Shown piece after piece: positions 35,657 through 44,561 of a stretch of 64,000 nt of DNA. The stretch comes from Kurthia huakuii LAM0618 (lineage in GTDB: Bacteria > Bacillota > Bacilli > Bacillales_A > Planococcaceae). The notes beneath the pieces are model-generated. The model searched no databases, was not told the DNA's origin, and saw only the letters and a program-made list of their open reading frames with translations. Within the stretch, counting starts at the first letter, position 1. The number at the start of each line of letters is the position of its first letter. A program made the position numbers and the translations under genes. The DNA is taken from positions 1-64,000 of the forward strand of contig NZ_AYTB01000016.1 of NCBI RefSeq assembly GCF_000505545.1. The letters are read 5' to 3'.

Positions 35657-36621
35657 CTACGGTTTGGTTGCTTCGAAAAGGCGTAATCCTTCTGCTAAGA
35701 TGTTGCGACTTGCATTGACATCCCGGTCGAGGGTTGTGTGGCAAGCTGGACATACCCACTCGCGAATAGCTAATGTTTTTTTGCCATCACGGTGCCCACA
35801 TACATGGCATAGCTGGCTTGATGGGAAGAAGCGATTGATTTTCATGACTGCTCGACCATACCATTTCGCTTTATATTTCAGCTTTTGGACGAATGAGGAC
35901 CAGGATACGTCACTAATCGCTTTCGCTAGTTTATGATTTTTCAACATGCCTTTGATATTTAAGTCCTCTAGACAGATGACGTCATACTGGCGGACTAATT
36001 CCGTTGATAGTTTTGGTTATCCACTTTACGCCCATCGGAAAGAATCGCGAAGTCAGTGATGCCTAAATCTATCCCAACAGATTGGTTTGTTTTAGGCAAA
36101 GGCTTGAAGTCGGGTACTTCACACAAAAGCGACACGTAGAATTTGCCACTTGCATTATATTTGATTGTTGCTTTCAGTATACGGCCTTCAATGTCACGCG
36201 ACTTCGCAAACTTCACACGCCCTAATTTTGGTAGTTTCATTTGATTGCCGACAATCGCAATACAGTTATGGCTGTTCTTCGTTGTATAGCTTTGAACAAG
36301 GTTCTTTTTACTTTTGAAACGAGGATACTTATTTTGTCCTTTGAAAAAACGTTTAAAAGCATCCATTAAATTTTCATAAGAGGCTTGTAACGCCACACTA
36401 TCTACATTGCGTAACCATGCCGTATCATCTTGTTTTTTCATCTTTGTGAGCATTTTAGACATGATGGAACGATTCAACCCTTTTCCTTCTTCTTTATAAG
36501 AAGTATTCCAACGTTCAAGGAAATGGTTATAGACAAAACGACAATGTCCATGTGTTTGATGAATAAGCGCTTGCTGGTCTTTATTTGGGTAGATACGGAA
36601 TTTATACGCTTTATGTGGCAT
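35657..36621 (-). pseudogene. tnpB: TnpB RNA-guided nuclease, broken by an internal deletion
   Basis: The first part (36621-35995) covers the N-terminal HTH/WED-like region through RuvC-I (VGIDLGITDF). The frame then changes, and a second frame carries KLSTELVRQYDVICLEDLN (RuvC-II Glu), a zinc finger (CHVCG, CPAC) and DRDVNASRN (RuvC-III Asp). The coiled linker of roughly 40-50 residues expected between RDG/KVDN and KLSTEL is missing. The join at about 36010 is out of frame, so no complete protein can be made. ATG at 36621 has AGAGGTG upstream. Confidence 0.9.
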
Positions 36622-36636
36622 AACAGTCACCTCTTT

Positions 36637-37041
36637 CTAATCATTATTTTGTCCTTGAGACTGAATATATTTTTTAATCGTTTCTATCGATGCACCGCCA
36701 GTTGTTACAAGACAGTAACTTTTAGACCAAAACATTCCTTGCCATAATTGCTGTTTGATTTCTGGAAAATCTCGTTTTATTAATCGTGAGCTTGCGGATT
36801 TATACGCATTGATGAATTTTGAAAGTTCGGTATTAGGGTGTGCTTTAAATAAAATGTGAACATGGTCTTTATCATGGTGCCATTCGATTAAAGATATGTT
36901 GTAGTTGCTTCCTATTCTTTCAAAAATATCTTTTGCGTAATTTGATTTCTCATCATTAAATACTTTTTTTCGGTATTTGACGACTAAAACTAAGTGGTAA
37001 TTCAATGAGAACACTGAATGATTATTGCTATCTAAAACCAT
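36637..37041 (-). CDS. tnpA: IS200-type Y1 (HUH) transposase TnpA
   Basis: 134-residue single-domain transposase, apparently intact. The HUH metal motif is in KDHVHILFKA (about 60-69) and the catalytic tyrosine in IKKYIQSQG (about 124-130). It would cut and rejoin single-stranded ends at the hairpins. TnpB is not needed for transposition, so the element may still be mobile. Confidence 0.93.
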   Translation of the reverse strand: MVLDSNNHSVFSLNYHLVLVVKYRKKVFNDEKSNYAKDIFERIGSNYNISLIEWHHDKDHVHILFKAHPNTELSKFINAYKSASSRLIKRDFPEIKQQLWQGMFWSKSYCLVTTGGASIETIKKYIQSQGQNND

Positions 37042-37993
37042 TGTTGCATCAGCCTTTCTTGTTTATAACACTGATTATACAATCAAGCTGATTTACAGTC
37101 AAGACTTAATGCCCTGTAGCATTCACCACCCACCTACTCGCTACGCTCGTTGAGGTGGGCGTCCTCTGCTACATTTAAGATAGAAGCGGTCGATTTTACC
37201 TGACGTATGCAATCCTAACGCTTCGTACTGCGCAATCATCGCGTCATATTCTTCGACTGATTTTACGCGGAAGGCAACATGGTGAACACTGCCGCGGCCA
37301 TGACGTTCAATTGGTAAATCATGACGTTCTTCAATGTGTACTTCACCTGCTGGACCACCTTCACCTGACGAATAAACAACGATGTCTCGTTGACCTGCTA
37401 CTGGCGATGGATACGTTCCTACTTTTTTGAAACCATAAAGCTGCGTTAAGACGTTTTCCGTTGCCGCTGGTTTTGCAAGCGTTAATGTTACGCCACCTAA
37501 GCCGACAAGCGCAAATTGTTCTGGGACATCTGTTTCTGTCCACGGCGTCCCGTATGGAATACCGGTGCCATCATCCACTACTAATAAGAAACGCGCGTCC
37601 TCAAAATCTTGGAATGGCAATACTTTACGACCAAAGCGCTCTGTAATGTCGCCATGTGCGATGTTGTTATCATCAAAGCGTTTTACCCAGTAATGAAGCG
37701 CTTCTTCCGATGTCACGCGAAATGCTGTTGAGTTAATACTTGATACGCCTGGTAATGTGCGTCCCATGCCTGGAATATCAAAGTATGTCATATCTGTTCC
37801 TGGTGTACCGACTGCATCGGCATAAAATAAATGATATGATGAAGTATTGTCTTGGTTAACTGTTTTTTTCACAAGACGTAAACCTAAAATTTGTGTGAAG
37901 AAATGATGGTTGCGTTCGATTTGTGCTGTAATTGCTGATACGTGGTGAATTCCTGCTACGTTTACGGTCATGTTTGTTCGCTCCTTTTACTTT

Positions 37994-38009
37994 ATCTTGA
38001 ATTCAAGAT
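37994..38009 (-). promoter_or_regulatory. MhqR-type operator before mhqO
   Basis: Perfect 16-bp palindrome ATCTTGAATTCAAGAT, 23 nt before the mhqO ATG. It resembles the B. subtilis MhqR box (ATCT-CGAATTCG-AGAT core), recalled from memory. It lies just downstream of candidate -10 boxes (TATAAA/TATTAT), where a repressor would block transcription. Similar boxes occur at 45908 and 48244. Confidence 0.7.
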
Positions 38010-38073
38010 TCTTTATAGACATATAATAGCACATATTTTTTATTTTGCAACGCGAAACGCATTTTTTTACTAC

Positions 38074-38110
38074 AAAAAAAGACTGGGTCATGCTATCATC
38101 GCCCAGTCTC
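38074..38110 (-). terminator. terminator after the DUF1002 gene
   Basis: Minus-strand GACTGGG...CCCAGTC stem followed by seven T residues. Confidence 0.85.
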
Positions 38111-38116
38111 ATTACA

Positions 38117-39061
38117 TTATTGAGTTGTGTCTGTCTCGGTATTGTCATCGCCAATGCCAAATAAGTTTTTGAACCATTGGACAACTTTATCCCAAAATCC
38201 TGTATTTTCGTTAACGCTATCTTTTAAGTTGTTAATTGAATCCGTTATCTTGCTTCCTAAGTCATTCAATTGATCGGACCATTGACCGAAATTAATATCT
38301 AGGTTGCTAATTTTGTCCATTAAATCAACAAGTAATTGACGGTCCTCATCGCTCAAAGTAATTTGTAAGCTTTGCAATTTGTCATCGACAATTTGTGCAA
38401 CTTCCTCTTTTGTCGCTGGTTTTTGCTCCGCAATTTGTTGTTTGATTTCCGTTAATAATTGACTCACCTTGTCTTGGTCAATGCCGGCTTTATCAGACAA
38501 TGTCGTCGCAACGCCTAGCTCTTGGTTCGCCACATCGGTACGCTCCGTATCTAACTTTTCACCGGTTGTTGCTTCGTATGCTTTGTACACACCCGCAAGC
38601 GCCGAGTGACCTGTTACTGGCTTCGGCGCCGCAACTTCTACTTTCGCATCGCTAATCCCTGCCGTTAACATCGCATTCGAATACATATCTGATGTTACTT
38701 GCGTAATATTTTGTGGTGTTTTAATTTCTACGACAATGCCGTAACCTGAATCTTCAGGCGTAATTTTTGCAGAGGAATACAATCTGGCAGAGGAATTCCC
38801 ATTTTGAATATATTTTGCAATGTCGCCACCGGTTACTGTTACTTCCTTCACCGTACCAGAAACGCCTAATTCTTTTTTAACTGTTTCTTTTTCACTATCA
38901 GTTAAAGAACCCCCGTACACAACGATTGGGTCGCCTAATTTTTCATTCACAACTTCCGCTGAAGCTGATTGAGTAAAACTTGTCATCGTAACGGCTGTTG
39001 CGCCGACTGCTGCTGTCGTTAGGCATAATGCTGCAATAATGGCATAAGCTCGTTTTTTCAT
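38117..39061 (-). CDS. ypuA: exported DUF1002 (YpuA-like) protein
   Basis: 314-residue secreted protein. The signal peptide (first ~35 residues) ends near QSASA, followed by a DUF1002 domain (about 40-185) with VVYGGSLTDSEKETVKKELG and YSSAKITPEDSGYGIVVEIK. The remainder is a helical region and an amphipathic C-terminus with WFKNLFGIG. B. subtilis ypuA is tied to cell-envelope stress; the function is unknown. GGGAGAG precedes the ATG. Confidence 0.86.
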   Translation of the reverse strand: MKKRAYAIIAALCLTTAAVGATAVTMTSFTQSASAEVVNEKLGDPIVVYGGSLTDSEKETVKKELGVSGTVKEVTVTGGDIAKYIQNGNSSARLYSSAKITPEDSGYGIVVEIKTPQNITQVTSDMYSNAMLTAGISDAKVEVAAPKPVTGHSALAGVYKAYEATTGEKLDTERTDVANQELGVATTLSDKAGIDQDKVSQLLTEIKQQIAEQKPATKEEVAQIVDDKLQSLQITLSDEDRQLLVDLMDKISNLDINFGQWSDQLNDLGSKITDSINNLKDSVNENTGFWDKVVQWFKNLFGIGDDNTETDTTQ

Positions 39062-39104
39062 CGTTTTGTCTCTCCCTTAAATAACTATTTTGATTATAAT
39101 ACGC

Positions 39105-39144
39105 AAAAAAGGACGAAAAAGTTTCATTCCTTCTTTTTCGTCCT
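39105..39144 (-). terminator. terminator after cvfB
   Basis: Minus-strand GGACGAAAAAG and CTTTTTCGTCC pair over 11 bp, followed by six T residues. Confidence 0.85.
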
Positions 39145-39151
39145 CTTATTA

Positions 39152-40012
39152 TTAATGTTTAATTTTTGTCCAACCGTCCACTTGCTCGATGCGACCAGCT
39201 TTCATTAACGTCCCTAATGCGCGTTTAAATGACCCTTTTGAAATATTGAACATGTCTTTAATTTCGTCTGGTGATGATTTATCACCAAATGGCATTTGAC
39301 CGCCTACTTCTTCAAGGTATTTAAAAATTTGCTCCGCATCACCCGTTAAACGTTCGTATACACGTGGCTTCATTGAGGCATTTAACGTGCCATCTTCTTT
39401 CACTTCGATAATACGCACGCTCACATCTTGCCCTAGGCGTGGCTCTGCATCGCGCTCTGTTTCGTGTACAAAAATGCGGTATGGCTTCTCGACGCCTATT
39501 AAAAATGTACCGATTGGTAATAGGCGGTACGGACGCGCTACAATATTTTGATTAAACAGCGTTTCTTCGCCGTCCTCAAATTGCTCCATCATACGTTCTT
39601 CGGTAATTAAACGACCAAATAAGTTGCCGTTATAATCAACGCGTAACGTAATGAATAAATGGTCGCCTACTTCTGGCCATACGTCTTCCATTTGCGGTAA
39701 ATCTTCTGCTGGTACGATAACTTCGCGTGACGTACCAATATCCACAACAGCACCATCATGACGTGACATACGCATAACGCGTGCCCAGCCAAATGTGTCC
39801 TTTGTAATCGTTGGAATCGCCGTCGTTGCCGCTAAATCGCCTCGGCGGTCAGCGTATAAAAATACTTTTACTTTATCGTGCTCGTTTAACTCCTCAAGCA
39901 CTTCCGATGCGTTTAGTGGCACATCCACTTCATCGTTTGTTAATACATATTGAGATGCTAACTTTTCTTTCACAATAAGTGTTACAACATCTCCTGATTG
40001 TAATTCAGTCAT
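39152..40012 (-). CDS. cvfB: CvfB-family S1 RNA-binding protein (YitL)
   Basis: 286-residue protein with three S1-like beta-barrels (about 1-60, 65-135, 140-215) and a C-terminal winged helix (KSSPDEIKDMFNISKGSFKRALGTLMKAGRIE region, about 240-285). In Staphylococcus CvfB binds RNA and affects virulence gene expression. GAGAGGAG precedes the ATG. Downstream of mntR, 30 nt apart, perhaps co-transcribed. Confidence 0.9.
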   Translation of the reverse strand: MTELQSGDVVTLIVKEKLASQYVLTNDEVDVPLNASEVLEELNEHDKVKVFLYADRRGDLAATTAIPTITKDTFGWARVMRMSRHDGAVVDIGTSREVIVPAEDLPQMEDVWPEVGDHLFITLRVDYNGNLFGRLITEERMMEQFEDGEETLFNQNIVARPYRLLPIGTFLIGVEKPYRIFVHETERDAEPRLGQDVSVRIIEVKEDGTLNASMKPRVYERLTGDAEQIFKYLEEVGGQMPFGDKSSPDEIKDMFNISKGSFKRALGTLMKAGRIEQVDGWTKIKH

Positions 40013-40042
40013 GTTAAAACTCCTCTCACTTTATGACGCGTA

Positions 40043-40468
40043 CTATTCAATGTGGTGCTCTAAATCTTTCAGTGCAGCAATCTTTTGTACAAACTCAGGA
40101 TTGTCTTCCAGTACTTGTATTAGGTCTGCAATACGGTCTATGGAGTTCCAGCTAAGATGGTGCTCTATGCCTTCTACATCGTTGTAAATCAAGTTCTCAT
40201 CGACGCCAATGAGTCGTAAAAACTGCTCCAATAAACTATGTCTTTCAACAAGACGTTTCCCTAACTTTTTACCTTTTGGTGTTAGCGAAAGGCCTCGGTA
40301 ACGTTCGTATATTAAATAACCATCTTTATCAAGTTTTTGAACCATTTTAGTAACGGAAGAAGGAAGAACGGACAACGCTTCCGCGATGTCTGATACCCGC
40401 GCATAACCTTTCTGATCAATAAGTAAATAGATTTGTTCGATGTGATCTTCCATACTCGGTGTCGGCAT
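40043..40468 (-). CDS. mntR: manganese-dependent transcriptional regulator MntR
   Basis: 141-residue DtxR-family repressor of manganese uptake genes. The N-terminal winged helix (about 5-65) is followed by a metal-sensing dimerisation domain. Expected ligands are visible: Asp8 and Glu11 in MEDHIEQIY, His near 77 in ERHSLLEQ, and the Glu/Glu/His cluster in [10 protein letters not shown] (about 97-106). AGAGGG precedes the ATG. Confidence 0.94.
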   Translation of the reverse strand: MPTPSMEDHIEQIYLLIDQKGYARVSDIAEALSVLPSSVTKMVQKLDKDGYLIYERYRGLSLTPKGKKLGKRLVERHSLLEQFLRLIGVDENLIYNDVEGIEHHLSWNSIDRIADLIQVLEDNPEFVQKIAALKDLEHHIE

Positions 40469-40548
40469 CTACATTCCCTCTCTTTCCAGTAGTTATCTTC
40501 CCATTTTACTACACTTGACATGAAAACGTAAGGACGTTTCAGTGGTTC

Positions 40549-40833
40549 CTAACTTTTGTGCGTATTTTGCCCAATTATGTGAATAGCATGAATCACTTGC
40601 TTATTAATCTCTGCAATTTGCTTTGGCTGTTTTAAATAAGAAAAGGCTCGATCGCGGTCCTCAACCGTTGCTACATAATGACTTTCTAAATGATTCAATG
40701 CAATGGCCGATGCCTTCGCTTCACACACTTCACAATGACAATATGTCGGATACTCTGGCCCATGTAATAAGAAGCGCACAATCCCTCGTACAAGCTCCTC
40801 TGTTACATTTATTAATGGAACGTTTTGCTCCAC
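40549..40833 (-). CDS. ComFB-family small protein
   Basis: 94-residue protein resembling late-competence protein ComFB. A cysteine cluster CHCEVCEAKASAIALNHL (about 32-49) and the following SHYVATVEDR match the family, whose role is unclear. Recent work on cyanobacterial members points to cyclic-dinucleotide binding. Start GTG at 40833 follows GGGGGAG. It is not in a comF operon here. Confidence 0.78.
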   Translation of the reverse strand: MEQNVPLINVTEELVRGIVRFLLHGPEYPTYCHCEVCEAKASAIALNHLESHYVATVEDRDRAFSYLKQPKQIAEINKQVIHAIHIIGQNTHKS

Positions 40834-40847
40834 AAAAACTCCCCCTG

Positions 40848-41957
40848 CTACATTAAACTAATTTTGGCATAAACGCATGTATCACGTAATTGATGTGTAT
40901 TCGCATTACGTGAATCTTGCTTCAAAATGCCTTCTAATTCAAAATGATTTTTTTCTGCTACCGCGCGACTGCGAATATTATCGCGGTCACAACGAATTTC
41001 TAAACGATTGGCCCCTAAATCTTCAAACGCAAACAATGTCATACTATGCACTGCCTCGGTCATATACCCTTTACCGCTCCAGCGCTCGTCAATCCAATAG
41101 CCAATTTCAAACTTCGGAATTGTCCAATCAATGTGCTGCAAGCCTAACACGCCAACAAATTCGTTCGTTTCTTTAATAAATAAATGGAAGCGTAATTCTT
41201 CACGATTCATAAATTTAGCAATCGCTTTACGAATATTTTCTTTGACGTTTTTATGCGTTGGTTTTTGTTGTGCCCACGACATAAACATTTTCAACTTAAC
41301 GATCGAGCGTTCAATCGCTTCATAGACTAATTCTGTATCCTCTTCACGAGGAATACGAACAACTAAGCGCTCCGTCTCAAATTGTGATGGGAAATCCCAA
41401 TATTTTTTATAATCAAACTCCACTGGCTCATCATTCCACGAAACTGGCGTCGTTTTTTTACTAAAGAAATCTTCGCGCGTAATTCCGTATGTTACCGCAT
41501 CATAATAAGCGTCCTCTTTTGGCATATACCAAGCATCGCGGAAATGCGCCTCTTTTACGAAACCAACGCTTTCAAACGTTTTTCGCATCGGTACATTATC
41601 TTGACGCGTATGACCTTCTAGGCGAATTTTCTTTTCAGGTAAACTGAAAATAAATTCCGTCACGAGTAATAACGCTTGCTTACCGTAACCTAAACCACGC
41701 CACTGCTCCGCAATACGCAAATCAAAGACCGGAATTTCATCTTGTAAATCATAAATTTGCGCCATTCCTACTTTTTGTCCTTCATCATTTTCAATCCAAA
41801 ACGTTTTAACATCATCTGATTCATAGCCGCCCTCTTCAATTGTACGTTCAATTAATTCACGTCCAGGGTGTGATTGTACATGATAAGGCCATTCATTTTT
41901 CGTTAAAAAGTGAATCAGTGGTTCTTGTTCTTCGATTGTCCATTCTTTTAGTCGCAT
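40848..41957 (-). CDS. tandem GNAT acetyltransferase
   Basis: 369-residue fusion of two GNAT domains. The first (about 1-165) has the acetyl-CoA loop EQWRGLGYGKQAL. The second (about 195-369) is RimJ/RimL-like with TERLVVRIPREEDTE, DERWSGKGYMTEAV and ANRLEIRCDRDNIRSRAV. The linker 165-195 carries no known domain. AGAAGGTG precedes the ATG. Either domain could act on ribosomal proteins or small amines; substrates are unknown. Confidence 0.85.
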   Translation of the reverse strand: MRLKEWTIEEQEPLIHFLTKNEWPYHVQSHPGRELIERTIEEGGYESDDVKTFWIENDEGQKVGMAQIYDLQDEIPVFDLRIAEQWRGLGYGKQALLLVTEFIFSLPEKKIRLEGHTRQDNVPMRKTFESVGFVKEAHFRDAWYMPKEDAYYDAVTYGITREDFFSKKTTPVSWNDEPVEFDYKKYWDFPSQFETERLVVRIPREEDTELVYEAIERSIVKLKMFMSWAQQKPTHKNVKENIRKAIAKFMNREELRFHLFIKETNEFVGVLGLQHIDWTIPKFEIGYWIDERWSGKGYMTEAVHSMTLFAFEDLGANRLEIRCDRDNIRSRAVAEKNHFELEGILKQDSRNANTHQLRDTCVYAKISLM

Positions 41958-42000
41958 GTAAACACCTTCTATAATTAATTGGGCTACCTTTATTATATTG

Positions 42001-42039
42001 AAAGCGCCTTAAAAGGTGGACCTTTTAAAACGCTTTTTT
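42001..42039. terminator. terminator after crcB, bidirectional
   Basis: AAAGCG-TTAAAAGGT and ACCTTTTAA-CGCTTTTTT form a long stem with small mismatches. Confidence 0.82.
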
Positions 42040-42045
42040 CTCTCT

Positions 42046-42387
42046 TTATCTTATTTTAAACCCTAGCACGATGCAACCAAAGCTAATTACCATTGTCAGC
42101 AGCACATAAACTAGCGCTTGCAAGCGACTCGTGCGCATTAAACGGACAGCATCAAACGCAAATGTTGAAAATGTCGTGAATGCCCCAAGAAAGCCAAGCG
42201 CCAAAAAAGCGAACGCAACTGATGATTCAAGTAAATGGAGCGCCATACCCATCAAGAACGAGCCAACACTATTCACAACAAATGTCGCGATATAAAAAGG
42301 CCGCGCTGTGCGTGCAAACCATTGAATGACTGCAAAACGTGTACAAGCTCCGAGCGCACCACCAATTGCTACTACAAAAAGCGTCAT
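42046..42387 (-). CDS. crcB: fluoride channel subunit CrcB
   Basis: 113-residue four-helix Fluc protein. It has GGALGACTRFAV at the N-terminus, NSVGSFLMG (helix 2), and the phenylalanine-rich GFLGAFTTFSTFAFD. Such proteins form dual-topology channels that expel fluoride. The start overlaps the stop of the other crcB gene (ATGA), so the two are co-translated as a probable heterodimer. No fluoride riboswitch is seen. Confidence 0.92.
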   Translation of the reverse strand: MTLFVVAIGGALGACTRFAVIQWFARTARPFYIATFVVNSVGSFLMGMALHLLESSVAFAFLALGFLGAFTTFSTFAFDAVRLMRTSRLQALVYVLLTMVISFGCIVLGFKIR

Positions 42388-42740
42388 GCGCGCTCACCTC
42401 GCTTCATGATTACATAACCGACAAAAGCAGCTGCTATACAGCCGAATGTCATCGCTAATGCATAGCCGATTGCCACGAGCGGACTGTGCATCATATAGGC
42501 CAACCATTCCGCTGAAAATGCTGAAAATGTCGTAAACGAACCGAGTAAGCCCGTTGTCAGTAACAGCTGAAGCTCTGCGTATAGCCGGCGCTCAAAATAG
42601 GCATTGAGCATACCCATCGCAAAACTACCGACAATATTAATGAACAATAGTACAAGCTGTTCGCTAATAACGAGCATACAGCCATAGCGCAGCAATACGC
42701 CCATTACTGCACCGATCGCGACGAGCAAATAATTACGCAT
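42384..42740 (-). CDS. crcB: fluoride channel subunit CrcB (second copy)
   Basis: 118-residue Fluc subunit with VGSFAMGMLNAYF and GLLGSFTTFSAFSAEW. Paired crcB genes in Firmicutes usually encode oppositely oriented halves of a heterodimer. The ATG overlaps the exoA stop codon by 8 nt, so exoA and the crcB pair are translationally linked. Confidence 0.92.
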   Translation of the reverse strand: MRNYLLVAIGAVMGVLLRYGCMLVISEQLVLLFINIVGSFAMGMLNAYFERRLYAELQLLLTTGLLGSFTTFSAFSAEWLAYMMHSPLVAIGYALAMTFGCIAAAFVGYVIMKRGERA

Positions 42741-43491
42741 TCGTCAGTTCTAGTACGACCGGGCAATGGTCACTCCCGAGTTGTTGATCGTGAATCGCAG
42801 CCGCTGTAATTTGCGGTACTAGGCGGTTTGAGACGATAAAATAATCAATACGCCACCCAATATTACGCTCGCGCACTTTATTCATATACGACCACCATGA
42901 ATAGCGCTCGGTCGCTGCCGGATACAACGCGCGGAACGAATCGGTGAAACCACTCGCAAGTAACGTTGTCATTTTGTTGCGTTCTTCCACTGTAAAACCT
43001 GAATTCCCGACATTTGATTTGGCGTTTTTCAAGTCAATTTCTTCATGTGCGACATTCAAATCCCCACAATAAATAACCGGTTTTTTCGCATCTAATGCGA
43101 CTAAATAGGTACGCAACTCATCTTCCCATTCTAAGCGATACGCGAGGCGCGCCAAGTCACGCTTCGCATTCGGCGTATAAACGGTCACCATATAAAAATG
43201 GTCATATTCGAGCGTAATAATACGCCCCTCATCTTCGGTATCGCGTTCGCCTACGCCATACTTCACACGAAGCGGCTTATGCTTTGTAAAAATCGCCGTG
43301 CCCGAATAGCCTTTACGAAGCGCATAATTCCAATACTGCTCATACCCAGGAAGTTCAAGCTCCACTTGCCCTGCCTGACATTTTGATTCTTGAATACAGA
43401 AAAAATCTGCATCTACTTCGTTAAAATAATCGATAAAACCTTTTTTCAAACAAGCTCGAATACCATTGACATTCCACGAGACAAACTTCAT
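42733..43491 (-). CDS. exoA: exodeoxyribonuclease III / AP endonuclease ExoA
   Basis: 252-residue member of the exonuclease III family (same size as B. subtilis ExoA), which nicks DNA at abasic sites in base-excision repair. Catalytic motifs are SWNVNGIRA, IQESKCQ (Glu), YTPNA, YCGDLNVAHEEIDL (Asp/Asn) and GSDHCPV (Asp-His). ATG at 43491 has GGAGGT upstream. Confidence 0.95.
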   Translation of the reverse strand: MKFVSWNVNGIRACLKKGFIDYFNEVDADFFCIQESKCQAGQVELELPGYEQYWNYALRKGYSGTAIFTKHKPLRVKYGVGERDTEDEGRIITLEYDHFYMVTVYTPNAKRDLARLAYRLEWEDELRTYLVALDAKKPVIYCGDLNVAHEEIDLKNAKSNVGNSGFTVEERNKMTTLLASGFTDSFRALYPAATERYSWWSYMNKVRERNIGWRIDYFIVSNRLVPQITAAAIHDQQLGSDHCPVVLELTNA

Positions 43492-43503
43492 GCTGCTACC
43501 TCC

Positions 43504-43538
43504 AAAAAAAGGCGCTCCTCTCAAAAGAAGAACGCCCA
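43504..43538 (-). terminator. terminator after murB
   Basis: Minus-strand GGGCG...CGCC hairpin, extended by weaker pairs, followed by seven T residues just before the exoA ribosome binding site. Confidence 0.7.
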
Positions 43539-43547
43539 ACGATTCAT

Positions 43548-44477
43548 TTATTTCACTGTTGCGGGTATGTCTTCCCCAACAATTTTAACTTCTGTTTCTA
43601 ATGCGATATCAAAGTTTTCCTTTACGACGCGTTGCACCATATGGATTGTATCGATATAGTCAGTCGCTGTCGCTGTACCTGTTTTATTAATAATAAAGCC
43701 GGCATGTTTTGTTGACACTTCTGCACCGCCAACTCCTTGCCCTTGAAGACCACTATCTTGAATTAATTTACCGGCGAAGTGACCTGGAGGGCGTTTAAAC
43801 ACTGAACCCGCTGACGGATATTCAAGTGGTTGACGCGATTCACGTTTGAATGTTAAATCCGCAATTTTTTCATCGATTGCAGCTTGGTCGCCTTCCACTA
43901 ATGTGAATACAGATGACAACGCATAATACCCTTCATCCGCAATAATACTTTTACGGTACCCTAATTTTAGCTCTTCTTTTGATAACTCTAAAATATCGCC
44001 CGCTTTAGTTAATACTTTACAGCTTTTAATGACATCATTAATTTCGCCGTCATAAGCACCAGCATTCATGGCCATCGCACCACCGATTGAACCGGGGATA
44101 CCACAAGAAAATTCTAGGCCGCTTAATGTATTCGCTGCAGCGATTTTTGATACTTCTTTAATTAACGCACCTGATTGTGCATATACCTCTGTCCCATTAA
44201 CTGCTACTTTGTCTAATTTAGCAAAGTTTAAAACGATGCCACGTACACCGCCATCACGAACAACCATGTTTGAACCATTGCCTAATAATAAAATAGGAAT
44301 GTTATGAGCGCGTGCATATTTTACAATGGCACTTGCTTGTTCTTCTGATTCTGGCATAACAAAAATATCGGCTGGTCCGCCTAGTTTTGTCATTGTGTAT
44401 TTATTTAGTCGTTCATCTATTTTAACATTTGCTGGATCTACGATTTTTGCTAAATCTTCTGCCCATTGCATTTTCAT
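43548..44477 (-). CDS. murB: UDP-N-acetylenolpyruvoylglucosamine reductase
   Basis: 309-residue FAD enzyme making UDP-MurNAc. FAD-binding motifs are TKLGGPADIFV and LLGNGSNMVVRDGGVRG. SCGIPGSIGGAMAMNAGAY and the catalytic GSVFKRP follow, and the shortened third domain marks a type II MurB. The start is uncertain: ATG at 44477 is preferred over TTG at 44492, which is immediately next to AAAGGA. Confidence 0.94.
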   Translation of the reverse strand: MKMQWAEDLAKIVDPANVKIDERLNKYTMTKLGGPADIFVMPESEEQASAIVKYARAHNIPILLLGNGSNMVVRDGGVRGIVLNFAKLDKVAVNGTEVYAQSGALIKEVSKIAAANTLSGLEFSCGIPGSIGGAMAMNAGAYDGEINDVIKSCKVLTKAGDILELSKEELKLGYRKSIIADEGYYALSSVFTLVEGDQAAIDEKIADLTFKRESRQPLEYPSAGSVFKRPPGHFAGKLIQDSGLQGQGVGGAEVSTKHAGFIINKTGTATATDYIDTIHMVQRVVKENFDIALETEVKIVGEDIPATVK

Positions 44478-44561
44478 AATGGAAAAATCCAATCCTTTCT
44501 ACTTCAAGTTCATCACAACTTAGTATGAATCTTCATTAGACATTTTACAAGCTTTCCACTA

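Larger units (their letters stand above)
35528..37179 (-). mobile_element. IS200/IS605-family insertion sequence
   Basis: 1652-bp element with tnpA then tnpB on the minus strand. Subterminal hairpins at each end replace terminal inverted repeats: 37129-37159 at the left end (CCCACCT/AGGTGGG) and 35538-35574 at the right end (CCCACTT/AAGTGGG). There is no target duplication, as expected for HUH single-strand transposition. The right end terminates in TTCAA; the flank before the left end reads CTTCTAT. Inserted in mhqO. Confidence 0.93.
35345..37971 (-). pseudogene. mhqO: ring-cleaving (quinone/hydroquinone) dioxygenase MhqO, split by an IS element
   Basis: A vicinal-oxygen-chelate dioxygenase of the MhqO/MhqA family, which detoxifies hydroquinones. 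Codons 1-264 lie at 37971-37180 and the last 60 codons at 35527-35345. Joined exactly at those points they restore one frame of 324 residues across [15 protein letters not shown]. The insertion removes the third metal ligand (Glu in ILFEV) and appends a short IS-encoded tail to the first part, so activity is probably lost. An MhqR-type operator (37994-38009) and AAAGGAG remain intact upstream. Precise excision would restore the gene. Confidence 0.92.

Noticed and set aside
42740-43491. Fluoride riboswitch upstream of the crcB pair.
   Set aside because: The upstream crcB gene overlaps the exoA stop codon, so there is no leader in which a riboswitch could sit, and no match to the conserved core was seen.
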